From NCBI GenBank assembly GCA_024138025.1, contig JAMXBD010000204.1, positions 1,240,001 through 1,304,000 on the forward strand: a stretch of 64,000 nt of DNA. The letters are read 5' to 3'. The position numbers and the translations under genes are program-made. Shown piece by piece: positions 25,654-37,734 of the stretch; within the stretch, counting starts at the first letter, position 1, and each line of letters opens with the position of its first letter. The notes beneath the pieces were generated by a model. That model ran no database searches. It was given only the letters and a program-made list of their open reading frames with translations, and was not told the DNA's origin. The stretch is from Combretum micranthum (Eukaryota; Streptophyta; Magnoliopsida; Myrtales; Combretaceae).

Positions 25654-27077
25654 GAGGAGACTCAAGAGAAACAAAACAGAAAGAGGAGACGTGGCTCTCG
25701 TGGAGGTAGGAAGAAGTAGAAGCAAGTTAATGAAGTCGAAAGTTTTGTAAGACTTGACGAGAAAAGGGTATATTATTCAGGACAGGTCTATGGGATCTGA
25801 GGAAGTCCTTATGTTATCTTTAGTATATTAAGAACCTTCATATGCAATTGCATTTAATGTGTGTTCATCATGTTTTGAATAAAATTATGGTTTGCATTCT
25901 CAAAGCCTTTTCATCAAAATTTTCCTTCTTTTTCTTGTTACATTATTAATTTTCTTTTGTTGCTGTAAAGTTAGAGATTCGTCTCCTTAGTGCACAAAGA
26001 TATTTCGTACAAAAAAATAAAATAAAATAAACTACTAGCTGTATATGTTGCTACTGCTTAGTTAGAGCATAGTCTCTTAGGTGAGCGATGACATGATTGC
26101 AACATGCTGACTGGTTAGAGCATTGACTCCCAAGAGCATGACAAGATGTTAGGCTTGTGTATCGCTGACTGGTAAGAGTATTAACTCCCAGGTGAGTTAC
26201 AAGCCATTGCGGTTAGTAGAGGTGACTTCCCTAGTAATTCATACTAGGCAGTCAAGTAATGGGAAATACCCCATTGACTAACAAAACCAGAGATTTTGAT
26301 CCTAGGCAACAAATGCCATGATCGCTGCTTAAGTGCAATTGAATACCTTCATAAAAGGGATCATTTAAATACTATCATCGGTAAGTAAGTGCCTTACTCC
26401 AATGCTTTAAAACGCTTTAAGAGGTCCCTTAGATCACTGAGTCTAAGCATGCCTCATATTCGTGATAGTCAATTGCAATCATAATATCTTCAACATTGTA
26501 GTTGCTTAGTAGGAGCATTGTCTCCCAAGCATGCGATGAAATGCTTTACTTATAGTGCTGGCTGATAGAAGCATTGTCTCCTAGGCGCATGACAGCATGG
26601 TGTCATACCTATGCATGATAATACGATGTCACATCTAACAAAGTACAAACGTTTTAGAAAACATGTAATAAATGGTTAAGTATTAGGAAATACCCTCTTA
26701 ACCAATAGGGCAGCAAGCCTATAAGGCATGTAATACTATTGTTGCTCAGAGTGCGATCGATCTATTAGCCTAATAATAATAATATTGTTGCTAGCAAGTG
26801 AGAGCACTACTCTGATGCGCGACATGAGAGTCATACATTTCCACTTCATGAATCGCTGCTGCTAAGTGAAAAAATTACTTCCTAAGCACAAGCGTATACT
26901 ACTAATAGCCTAAGTGGCATTATAATATGTGCAGATATGAGCAATTAGGCAAATAAATGGCAACACAGACAAAGGAATTTGACAAATCAAGAAAAGTGGT
27001 TTATTCATCTCAAAATAAGATATGCCAGCATATTGTTCAACAAAAAATGGAAACGAGATAATAATAGCAAGTCTAAA
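25654..27077. repeat. Non-coding tail with degenerate ~58-bp repeats
   Basis: No coding domain follows the protease. From about 26055 to 26620 a unit of about 58 bp recurs, marked by GTTAGAGCATTGACTCCCAA followed by GAGCATGAC. Copies begin near 26062, 26115, 26171, 26510 and 26565, with looser echoes to about 26890. A typical gypsy element would carry reverse transcriptase here; instead the space is repetitive and full of stops in all frames. Confidence 0.55.
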
Positions 27078-27344
27078 CTAAGGCTTGCAATCCAAGCCTA
27101 CTGTAGATTCCAAGTTATCATCTCCTAAAGAAGTCTCCATTTTAGTCTTCGTTGTTGCAATCTCTACTTAGATCTCTTGCATCTTCATCATCAACTTGTC
27201 ATAATCTCCCTTGGCATCCCTATAATTCAGTAACCTCTTGGCCTTATTAGCAACTAGCCATAAACTATCGACGTTGCATTACAACATACGAGCCCTCTCA
27301 ACACATTTGACTAGTTGCTTCAACTCTATCATTGATAACGAGGT

Positions 27345-27713
27345 ATGAGTTTAAGCTACTAGGAGTTTTTGGGAGAAGCTGTATGTATTTAAGTTTTGAA
27401 CTTAGGCTTCTAGGAAAATCTCTATAGTAGGCTTATGTTATAGTTGTTATTATTTTGGAAAGAATTCTAAAGCGGGGGAATGCCTCTAAGATGATGTAAA
27501 GATATTATTATGAAAATCCTTTGTTTATTTATATAAGTTTTTGCTTGCTTTTATTATCTACTTAAATGTAATACCCCTGTGAGTCTCCTACTATCTTGGA
27601 AGCACGCCTTGCATGTGATATCGAAGCTCCTGCATGACTAAGGTTGTCATTCATTAGCTTTAATATTATATGCGGCGGACTGTCACGTTTAGGGTACCCT
27701 CTGGGGCGTGACA
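27345..27713 (-). mobile_element. Truncated LTR head (same family as 28720-31991)
   Basis: The reverse complement starts TGTCACGCCCCAGAGGGTAC at 27713 and matches the first roughly 390 bp of the plus-strand LTR at 28720. Shared words include GCATATAATATTAAAGCTAA, TCCAAGATAGTAGGAGACTC and CATCATCTTAGAGGCATTCC (the two copies differ at a base or two). Similarity stops near 27345, where PMD coding sequence resumes. Only the LTR head remains, with no visible target duplication. Confidence 0.75.
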
Positions 27714-27884
27714 GTCTCGAAACCGCTCACAGAAGAATAGCTATAAGAAGAGTAAGTGTATATGTGACACATTCACATATCGACCCTTGGAATGAACGGA
27801 AGTTTGGTGGCATAAGTCAAGACATCGGTATAAAGACCCCAGGTAGAAAGGAGCTAATGCAAAGTATTAGCCTTGTGCAATATG

Positions 27885-30800
27885 TGTAACGCCCTAAAAC
27901 AAGGTATTACAACCCGCCACGTGTCCTCTCTTGAATAGGACATGCTAAGGCTTTAATATCCAAAAAATTTTCAAATATCACCTACAAACATACATAAGGT
28001 ATCTCATAGGGTACTCAACACAACCTGTATAATCTGGAATACAACTTCTGAACAAACTTCTGATTTAAAACAATCATACAAGTTGGCAATACCAAGCCAA
28101 CTAAACCAAACCACCAATTCACATGAAAAACCTTCTTTATAACCTAGAACTTCCTAAAAAATAATATCTTAAAGTCTTTACATAAAACATAAAACATAGA
28201 ACATAAAACATAAATATATAATTTCCAAGTCTTTAATATATCTAAACACTTCTCTCCTCCAATGAATCTGTAAACTGCAAATCTAACTCTCAGCTGAGTA
28301 GTCAGGTCCACTATCACCATCCTCTTGATCAAAGATCAGATCATAACCCGAAAGATCATATACAATGTCTTCATCACTTGTACCTGGAATTTTAAAAATT
28401 AAGCTTCGAAGCCTAGTACGATAACTCCAATCCTTAAAAGCAAATGCAAATGCATACGCACACGCAATAAGTATATATATCAAATGCTCTTAGTCTAAAG
28501 CAAGCAATCAATTTGTTATCTTTTTATAGTCAGCAAATCAATACATTTCAAAACTATGTAAATTCTAGTCTCGAACTCGAAGTAACTTAGACTCCTCTTA
28601 AAAAAAAAAACCAACTCTTTGAAAATAAGGTAATTATATACATATATGAATGAGTGGGTACTCTCCAAACATCCCTGTTTCCCCCTAATTCTACCGGAAT
28701 CATCTTCATGCACGAGTTCTGTCACGCCCCAGAGGGTATCCTAAACGTGGCAGTCCACTGCATATAATATTAAAGCTAATGAATGACAATCCGTAGTCAC
28801 GCAGGAGCTTTGATATCATATGCAAGGCGTGCTTCCAAGATAGTAGGAGACTCACAGGGGTATTACGTTTAAATAGATAGCAAAAGCAAGCATAAACTCA
28901 AATATATAAACATAAGATCTTCATTTCATAATAAGTTCGTACATCATCTTAGGGGCATTCCCCTGCCTTAAAGTCTTTAATCAACTATACTAATAACAAA
29001 TAAACATAACTATCACATAAGTCTACTATAGAGATTTTTCCTAGAAGTTTATGTTCAAAACTAAAAATACATAAACTTCCTCCAAAAACTCCTAGTAGCG
29101 TAAGCTCATACCTGGTATACTAGGCTCCTCGGGGCCAACCATAGATAATCATACTGTAATAGAAAAGGGTATAAGCAAATCTAGCTTAGTGAGATAATTC
29201 CTAATTATATAACATTTCCATATGACAACCAATTTATTTAATTCAAGCATATGTAATGCATCAACCACATGATCAACCAAATACACAAGATTAATTGGAA
29301 ATCAAGTGTAACATGGATTTAACACCCTCCATGACAAGGGTTGGGTGGTTACAGGCCCATACGATCATCAATAATTGTAGATTTATCGGCTCCTGCTTGC
29401 CCTGTAGACTTTCTGGCTCCTACTGGCCCATGTAGACTTACCGGCTCCTACTAGCCACCACTACCACTTCCTCGTTTCCCCACACGAAGAATAGTAGTGA
29501 AACAAATGCGACTCACTAGCATGATATGCATGAACGAATTTCAATTTAACATTTAACCATATAAGTTGGATTCATGTTAAAGGTGATCAACCATAATTTC
29601 ATCAAATCAATACAAAAGTCACACTTTTATTTAACATATCGTCTTTTGATATACTTAATTTTCATTCAACAATTATTTCATAACATTTGTTCATTTATCT
29701 TTTCCTAAATTTCTAGTTCCACTAATTACAAACACAAACAAGGAAATGTACTTAGGAAAAAAATTAACTCACTCCATAATTGGTAGGTCTAATCGAAATA
29801 ATTCTCTGGATAGACGATCTCGGGTCTCTCGTCACCTAAACAAAATGAAATATCCAAAATGAGTCTTTCATAAAACTTCTATTTTTGAAGTTTCAAAATT
29901 TCTTTTAAAATCGCGGTAAAAATCGTACAAAGGGAAATTCCAACTTAAAATGGCCATTACTTGCTCATTTTAACTCGGAATTTTACGTATAATATACCGT
30001 TTTCTACCTACTCGAAAAGATATACGCATTTCTAAGCTTATTTTCATAAAACTAGGTCGTTTGGGTTCCGAAAAGATAGCGACTAGATTTGCCATGAATT
30101 TGCAAAAACTTGTTTTCCTTCTTGTAAACAAAGCTCATTTGAAAAGATAAATATTTCAAGTATTTTATAAACTTCTTGAAAGATGTATACATATATGTAA
30201 TGACTCATAACCAATGTATGAAGTAAGTGAAGTTGTCTCAACTTATGGAAAGTAAGGTTTTAAAAGACTTTGAACTTGAGATTTTATTGGAATATTTATT
30301 TTACTTTTGAAAGACCTTGAGTTAAAATATTCTTTTTCTAAGTTTAATTTCTTTAAATTCCTAAGGAGTGGTTTTATTTTCTAAACTTAGATTTCAACAA
30401 TTTTGTAAAAGTTATGACAATTTTCTTACAAGAATATTTTAGTGCCTTAGTTTCTTGGGATTATTTTATTTTAATGAAAAGGGGTTCTACTTTAGAAAAA
30501 GATGAAGTTATTGTAAAACTCTTATTTACTTCATAAGTTTTTTGTATGTTTGTAAAAATCTCTTATAAGTTCCTCTAAACATTAACTCCTTATTTTTATT
30601 TCTAGAGGAAAACTTTTTTATCTTAAGAAAACATTTCCTTCACTTATTTTGTTGAGGCAAAACCATTATGTTCATGGATGAATATGAATCATAAGCTATG
30701 AAAATATGAAAAGAACATAATAACTTAAAAGAATGAGCATATAAAGAAATAAATTAAGTATTGGGACCTTAGCTTCATCAAGGTACCCCGAGACTAAGAA

Positions 30801-33800
30801 AAGACTAGTCCCGAAAAAGAAAAAGAATTGTTTTGACTTGATGAGGACAAGTCTAAGACTAGAATGACTAGTCTTAAAATCAACTTGAAATAAATAAATT
30901 GCAATAAGGTAAATAAAGTGCATGAAAGATAAATAAATTGCAAGACAATGAGCTTATATGCTCTAAATAGTATATATAGCTATAAAGATATATTAGATAG
31001 TTATGAACATAAAAGAAACATAAATGAACATAAAGGAATTGTGATTATGAACAAAAACAAAGTATGAACCTATTGTTGCTTTCTTAACCTTCATGGTTTT
31101 AGAAAACACATATTAAGTTCATACTAAGTAGATGAACATAGGAATTTCTTGAAGAATTTTTACCTAAAGAAGATGAACTAAAGAGAACTTCTTGAAAGAA
31201 CTTTCTTGAAGAGAATTGAAGAGAAATTTTGAGAGAGTAACTTTAGTGAAGAAGTGGTGTGAAAGAAGTGAAGGTATGAGGGGGTATTTATAGGAAAATG
31301 TGGGAGATAATTTGTGTTAATTAAAAAAATAAAATACAAAACAAATTGAGGGAGGATGAGAGGGGGCCGGTGCAATTTCTATGCATGGGGAAAACAAAAA
31401 TTTGATTTTTTGTTATTTTGTTAATTAAAAGTAAGAAATGACAGATGTGAAGTTGTATTGAAAATGAAAATATGTAAGAAATAGGTGTATGGTTTGTAAG
31501 AGTAGGTTGTAAGAAAAAGTAGAGATAGATAAATAGTGTAGAATAGTAGAAAATAGTGTAATGTAAAAGTAGACATGACAATTTAATGTCGGTAGTAAGA
31601 AAATACACGTATAAAAGCGATATCTGCTATTTTTAGCTACCGAAAAATTACGAAAATGTTATTTTTGGAAATCTCATATTTTTACGAGTCTAACGGTATA
31701 TTCGGAATATTTTTCCTATTCCGGGCTTCCGGACACGTTTTTCAAGAACTATGTCCGATCGGGTTCAAAGGACACTCGAATTCCTTCAATATGATATTTT
31801 TATATAACCTATAGCTATTACGAACTATAGTAGCTAATTTTTCCAACTTCGTTTTCTAGGGCTTGAGGAAACAGCCATGCCAGAGTTAAGCGATTGCGGT
31901 AAACTAGGGTTTTGGTAGACTTATGAATCCGGTTGACTTCCGATTAGGGTTTAAGCTTTTAAATTTGGAATAAAAAATTCGGGGACTTACAAGTTCACTC
32001 GGGACAACCTCACACATAAATCATCAATGTACCTCACCAGTATCATTACTTGCCAGGTTTTTACTGGTCAAAGCCAAATACGACCAAGCAGATAATTATT
32101 AAGCCGAATAGAATTAAGTTCATTGTAAAGTTCTATCCCTACAACCAATCAAACAATACTAATCTTATAAGCAAAAACAATAAGCAGAGATTGGTCGTAC
32201 CTTTTCCAATTCCAGGAACAATCTCTCTAAATCCACAAATCCCTTCTAAACAACAATATAAAATCTCTAAATCTCCTTATATACAAAATATAACAGAAAC
32301 AGAAATATGTAAATCCTCAATCCATTCAAACCCTAACATATTGAAATCTCCAAAAACCCTAACCTGATATGAGAAACACCAAATCTGAACTTCTTTGTTG
32401 ATTGACTTCCATAAAATCCAATAAGGATAACTTTTCTTCTCAAAAATCCTAGTTCATAAATTAATAATTTCAGACAATCCATTATCATCATAAATCCCTT
32501 ATTAATTCTAAGATAAAGAGGATGAAACTTACTTTGATTGATCTCAATTCCTAATAATTCGCCAAATGATAGGATCTTTTCAATGTTGGGTTTCCATAGG
32601 GTTTTAAAATTATAAAGATCAAATCTTTCGCAGCGGAATTCAAAAGAGAACCCTAACCCAGTATCCATGTGTATTGATTAGATTAAAACAAAACAAATAG
32701 TTTGATTTCGTACCTCTAAAAGCTTGAAACTTGAAATCAATTTGCAGATCGGATCTATAGGTACCGCAAAATCACAATACCCTCTACGGTATCCACATGA
32801 ACGAGCATTCTTCAAAAGGATCCTTCACGTGCTAGCATGATCTAGAACATTTCTAGGTGATATTAGGATTTTCACATGCGACTCTTCGTGCTTCACTCTT
32901 TAGGGTTTGCAAATTTTCTCTACCGGTTTGATGTCGATAGTCAAGTCGTTAACCCTAAAGAGATTTCTTTATGTGCCTTTTATACTAATGTCATTCTCAC
33001 ATGAGTAATGACTTTAGTGTCCCTTAATCTAATTAGGGATAATATTTCTTAAAATATAATTCTTGCACATAACAATGCAATAAGTTATTATTATTCTTAA
33101 TAATAATAAATTATTATTCCTACAAGACATTAAATTTAGTCCATGATCCTTTTAACTCGTTCTTTTGTGTGTGACCTTGTAGGTTCACTTAATATTGGCA
33201 GTTGACCTAAAACCATTTTGGTCAATAAAACATAAGCGGCATCTAGCAAGACATTATGTTTACCCAAATTAAGTGAAGATCGGTGATCCAATTTTTATCT
33301 AATCCAAAACTATTGTCATTATCCTTTTGTCACATGATATCTAGATTAAACATAAGGCATGGATAGTATCATCCTTATATCGTTCAATTTTATCATTTCT
33401 CGATTTCTCAGTGAACTGATAAAAACAAATGAAATTGATCACACCATCAATTCATTTGAGCACGGCCATGCATTTCTCAATCTCACTTATCGAGGGACCC
33501 AAAGATATCTCTCTCACAACGAGAGGGACAAATCCTTTCTTTATCACTCAACTTCCTCTACATGATTTATATTATGCCCAATCTCAACCTTTATAATTAT
33601 CCGGTTAAAAACAACGTTTGATTGAGTTAAAACATAATATTCCTCATGTTGGAATCCATGGTGATTTCAGGTCTAAGGAAACGATGACATTTTATTTTGA
33701 GAATCACTTATGACACTAATCCATGTAGTGGTCTCAAAGTGGGTCAGTCCAGTACATAGTTCTCCAACATGTACCTATGAGTTTGATTTGTATCTCCATA

Positions 33801-34790
33801 CAAATAAAAATCCCATGATTATCAGTCAAACCTCATACTAGGTTTAATTCATTATTGTTCCCACAATAATGAGCATCAAAGAACATTTAGAATAATTAAA
33901 TTATTCATGGATCCTAGTATAAAGTAAACATGCAAACAATATAATAGAAATGTTTATGAATGATAATATCCAGTAATTGGCTTATGGCACAATCACCAAC
34001 ATTCAAAACCCAAACCCTAGGTTTCATAGACAGACAAAACCTCAAATCACGAAATCATTCTCTTTATTTTAAATATATGATTGAGATGATATACTTACTC
34101 GATTTGAATCTTAAACCTTGCTTGTTTTCTTGAAAGGTTGGATCTTGATCAAAACTAGGGTTTCCCAGAAAAATCCCTTCAAAATCCAAACAAAACCCTA
34201 TGGAAACGAAACGATATATGAAGAATCTTGATAGATAAAGGCAAGATTACTTACTCTTGATCCAAATCTGATCTCCCTTGATTTTGTTCTTCAAAAATCT
34301 CAATTCTCTCTCTCTGGTCGAAGGAAGGAGGTTACAAATGAAAAACACGAACCTAAGATCTCTTATATAGGAAACACTTCGGACAGGAAAGGCTGACACT
34401 TACGTCGGCTGCCTATAATCCAACGCCGGCGGCCTTTTGTCGGCTTTCACAAATTTCATAAAAGTCCGAGAGCTTTACATCGGCGGCTTAGAGACCAATT
34501 TTCCTTTATCAAAAGCTATTCTTCAAATATCTCTAGATCATAGGCAAAACTATCAACTTAATACTAAGGTGGACTATAAAACCCTCTTATTTTTCAACAC
34601 ATGACAACTTTTGTCCTTTATCATAATTTATTGAAGATTTACTATTTTTAAGGATTTGTTGACCATCATCAATGTGAGGGATGATTATTATGTATCTCAT
34701 TTATTAAGAATGACCAAAATTTCCTTCTCCTTAATTAATAAATGACATTCCTTTGCCCTTTTTTATAAAAATATTTTTCTGTATATTACA
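27885..34790 (+). mobile_element. Solo LTR (~3.6 kb without its own insertion), target duplication ATATG
   Basis: It starts TGTAACGCCCTAAAAC and ends GTATATTACA, flanked by perfect 5-bp duplications ATATG (27880-27884 and 34791-34795). Removing the nested LTR at 28720-31991 and one AGTTC leaves about 3.63 kb, similar in size to the LTR at 51605-55272. No gag-pol lies between the ends, so this is a solo LTR left by LTR-LTR recombination. It sits inside the PMD gene, whose conserved reading continues across the duplication, which independently confirms the ends. A GC-rich CCGGC cluster lies at 34390-34490. Confidence 0.88.
28720..31991 (+). mobile_element. Nested solo LTR (3272 bp), target duplication AGTTC
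   Basis: It begins TGTCACGCCCCAGAGGG and ends GGGGACTTACA, between perfect AGTTC repeats at 28715-28719 and 31992-31996. The interior is non-coding and AT-rich, with a stretch of near-repeats TTATCGGCTCCTGCTTG, TTTCTGGCTCCTACTGG and TTACCGGCTCCTACTAG (about 29383-29450). It interrupts the older LTR 27885-34790 and is therefore the younger insertion. The TGTCACGCCC start is the kind seen in gypsy-type LTRs; lineage cannot be fixed without internal sequence. Confidence 0.9.
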
Positions 34791-35884
34791 ATATGTATAA
34801 CCAAAGTAAAGAGCCAATGGCTTACACCTTCTTCCAACCCACTAGGGAACACAAACAATGACAACCAAAATGCAATGAAGCCTGCAAGTTCATACTTGTG
34901 CATCGAAGAACCAAAAGAGAAACGTTTTAGTTAGAGAAGTCAAGTATAGGGCAATAATATGAACATACTTACTCTTTTCCACGAGTTGGTCCCACTAATT
35001 GAGGCGTGTTTTTTCTCCACTCTTCGAAGAAGTGTGTTATCCAGGTAAAGAAACACGGTTTCTTCTTATCATCATAGACGAGCTTTAGAGCTGCTAGTAA
35101 AGATGCTTCGAAGTGGCTCTCTTCGTGTGAAGTCACAATTGTAGCAGCATTAGTTACCCCAGAACAGTGCAGGTTCAGAAGCATGACCACATCTTCAAGA
35201 GTTGGTGATATCTCCCCCCAGGCAGTGATAAATGTATGAGTTTGGGTACTCCAGTGAGAGATGATGGCACACCATACTTCCATCTTGTTTGTGCCAACGA
35301 GCCACAAGTGGATAGAGGTGATGATGGAGCTATAGACTTTGGCTTGTTTTAGAAGCCTCATGTATTCCAGCTGGTCAGTGATGTAGTCTACCTAGTCGCT
35401 CCATCCAGGTGGTGGCTCCTTGAGAAATGCGAAGTATCTACTAGAAAGTGGTATCTCCTTCTGCTCGTTCCTGAAACGTAGCATTGAGTCCCCCCTAATG
35501 GTACTCCTAGAATTAGCGCGCGACTCAGGCTCAATTAATCGGAAGTCACCATCAATAGGGGGAGTTGCACATAACTTGGGACCATAAGCTTTGTCCTAAA
35601 ACATATCTTCAAAAATAGTATCGTCTGTCTGCTAGTGTTGCGGAAGCTGAATTTATGGCAGATTACCGTCCTGATGTACCAACAAGTCCCTTTGTTTGAT
35701 AACTTCAACAGTTGGTGTTTTCTTAGCTTTGGTCTCCTTTTATCTGACCATTTGGACATTGGAGCCTTGGATACTTCTCATTTCCTTTGATTTGACAACT
35801 GCAGTATATTGGATTTGACTATTCTTCTCTTCTTTTGCCATCAATCTCTATTGGCACTTTGGTGAGAGAATGCCTAAAAAAAAA

Positions 35885-36180
35885 ATTATCTTGGGTAACA
35901 AGACTGGCAAGAGTATCAAAATTATTATCAAATATCTAGATTATCAAGAGCACGGAGATTATTATGGTTCTCAAAGTTATTTAGTGTATTAAGGTTGATC
36001 TAGAGTTGGCAAGATTGTCATGATCATCAAATTTATCAAGAGTATTAAATTCATGAAGGCTATCAAATTTATCAAGAGTGTTGAATTTGTTAAGATTACT
36101 GCTATTATCTAGATCTCCGGGTTTAAGCGTATCAAGAATCATGTACATGAAATAAAATATTATCAAGTTCAAGATTATCT
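35885..36180. repeat. Degenerate minisatellite (AT-rich, units of about 18-36 bp)
   Basis: Words such as TATCAAATTTATCAAGAGTG, ATTAAATTCATGAAGGC and TCTAGATTATCAAGAGCACG recur. On the minus strand the most regular part translates as repeated LDKFD, LHEFN and LDKFD blocks (about 36000-36090). It lies directly upstream of the PMD gene start on the same strand, so it could be leader or once-coding sequence; no stable frame runs through all of it. Confidence 0.6.
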
Positions 36181-36618
36181 AAATATATGGAACCGCATCA
36201 CTCAATGCTGTAATTTTATTTCAAGACTATAGGAATAGTTCATTACCAAGAGTACAAATAAAAAAGAAAAGTCAAGGTAAATTGGATTTACCAGTTGTGA
36301 ATGATTTCGATAGCCAATGATAAGTAAAAAGGGACATAGACAGTAATTGATTGGAGAATAACACACTTTATTTGATATCACATGTACAAGAGCTTGCATC
36401 CGTTGAGTAAGAGCTTCCATCGACAAGATTAATCATACCCTCACGAATAGCTTCATATGCATTTATGGCTTTAGAAAGAGGAAACATTGATTTTCATGAG
36501 GACGAAACGCCTCAAAATAATAATAATAATAATAATAAATAATAATAATAATAATAATAATACAAGAAGCTTCCCCTTCTATACATAGATCACAAAATAT
36601 TGTCATACCCTCCCCCAC
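36181..36618. other. Spacer with an AAT microsatellite
   Basis: No gene seen. An AAT/TAA trinucleotide run of about 45 bp occupies roughly 36516-36562. Confidence 0.6.
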
Positions 36619-37010
36619 TTAATCTATTAGTGTCCTCACAAGGTGTACTAGAGCTTGATCCAAGTGCTTGAGGTTTCCCCGCTTGAGTTGCTCTTCTTTT
36701 GACTTGAGGTATGATATCTTCTTTTATCTTTTAGCCATTGTGTTCTTCTTCACGATCTCTCCACTTTACAAAGTATTCTATTTGTGCTTCTAGAGTGATC
36801 AGATATCTGACACTTCATTCAATAAGGATGTCTTTAACGGCTTGACTCACATTGAAGTGGACTTTGACATGCCACCACTTTGACTTGTGCATCAGATCCT
36901 CCATGTCAAGATAATATGACTTTAAAATACTCACATGGAAGATTAGATGGACCTTCAACCATGCCAATGACTCCACTTTATAAGTTGCTCTTCCAATCTT
37001 AACAGTGATG
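36619..37010 (-). pseudogene. Gypsy chromovirus pol tail: integrase C-terminus and chromodomain
   Basis: On the minus strand from about 36997 the reading is KIGRATYKVESLAWLKVHLI followed by FHVSILKSYYLDMED, the well-known HPVFHVSLLK region at the integrase end of Ty3/gypsy elements. Next come VSQAVKDILIE, a stop, and then EAQIEYFVKWRDREEEHNG, which fits a chromodomain (I-E-Y-x-V-K-W-R). Chromodomains direct integration toward marked chromatin. Upstream pol sequence (37010-37450) is too decayed to read. This piece is on the strand opposite the gag-protease element and probably belongs to another insertion. Confidence 0.72.
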
Positions 37011-37734
37011 AGAACTCAGATCAACGTACTTCTAAATGAGTCTTTTTGTCCTTGTTCCAACTTGACAGTTGTGGACCTGGTAGGAGTGTTCAATTTGGGA
37101 GCACGGTATTGCAAATGGCGTCAATAAGGTGGTTTTTTCAAGGAATGAGTTAACTTTAAAAGTGAGTCTAGCCTTTCATGAGCAAACTAGTTGAAAGCTG
37201 GTGCCACTCTCCTAATGAGGCCATGGTAGGTCGAAACAAGTTAGGACAATTGAGCTTCCCAAACATATGGAGGATTGTGATAAAGGCAAGATGGTGCTCC
37301 TAAAGAGAGGGATGGGCTTAGAATAGTTTTAGGAATTTTAGGAAGAGAAGGTTAGCTCATCATCAAGAATAACAGTAAATGATGATATAAGGAATGGTCA
37401 GGTGCCATATGGACACTTTAGGAGGGAAATAAATTTCATTTCTTAGAATTGATAAGCAGATAAAATAAATGCTTGCACCTAAGTGAACCAACTTACTAAT
37501 ATAATTTATTGGTTAGCAAACAAGAGCTTAAAAATAAATCATATAACATAAATTAAATCCGATAGGTTTCCGTATCGAACGTAAAATTTTAAAATGGTAC
37601 AAAATTTATATTAAATTATATATATATGGGATGATCACAAATAATTCTAAATATATCGATTGAAAACTATACCAATATTCAATCGCGTAGACACAAAACC
37701 ATCCAAATCAATCGAAAACTATCAAATTAATTTG
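37011..37734. other. Unassigned DNA next to the pol remnant
   Basis: Decayed sequence, perhaps further gypsy pol with many stops on the minus strand up to about 37450, then AT-rich DNA. No feature can be supported. Confidence 0.4.

Larger units (their letters stand above)
27078..35841 (-). pseudogene. Plant mobile domain (PMD) gene, broken and split by nested LTRs
   Basis: Minus-strand pieces in the right order form one PMD protein. An ATG at 35841 opens MAKEEKNSQIQYT, with several stops. At 35361-35535 is PLSSRYFAFLKEPPPGWSD then a TAG. At 34973-35361 is the PMD core, with HTFITAWGEISPTLEDVVML and LNLHCSG. A GT...AG intron (34882-34972) follows, then FIAFWLSLFVFPSGLEEGVS, interrupted at 34790 by a solo LTR. 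Across its ATATG duplication the reading resumes at 27884 with FALAPFYLGSLYR (after one stop). An LTR fragment (27345-27713) interrupts again. The C-terminus (27344-27078) is coiled-coil-like, with CVERARML, then WLVANKAKRLLNYRDAKGDY, ending GLDCKP. PMD proteins occur as host factors (MAIN/MAIL1-type) and inside plant transposons. Lying antisense behind gag-protease suggests a transposon-carried copy. It is a pseudogene. Confidence 0.75.

Noticed and set aside
25654..27077. A reverse transcriptase expected after the protease
   Set aside because: No YVDD/FVDD, no LTFMQRL-type or integrase motif could be read in any frame; only repeats and stops.
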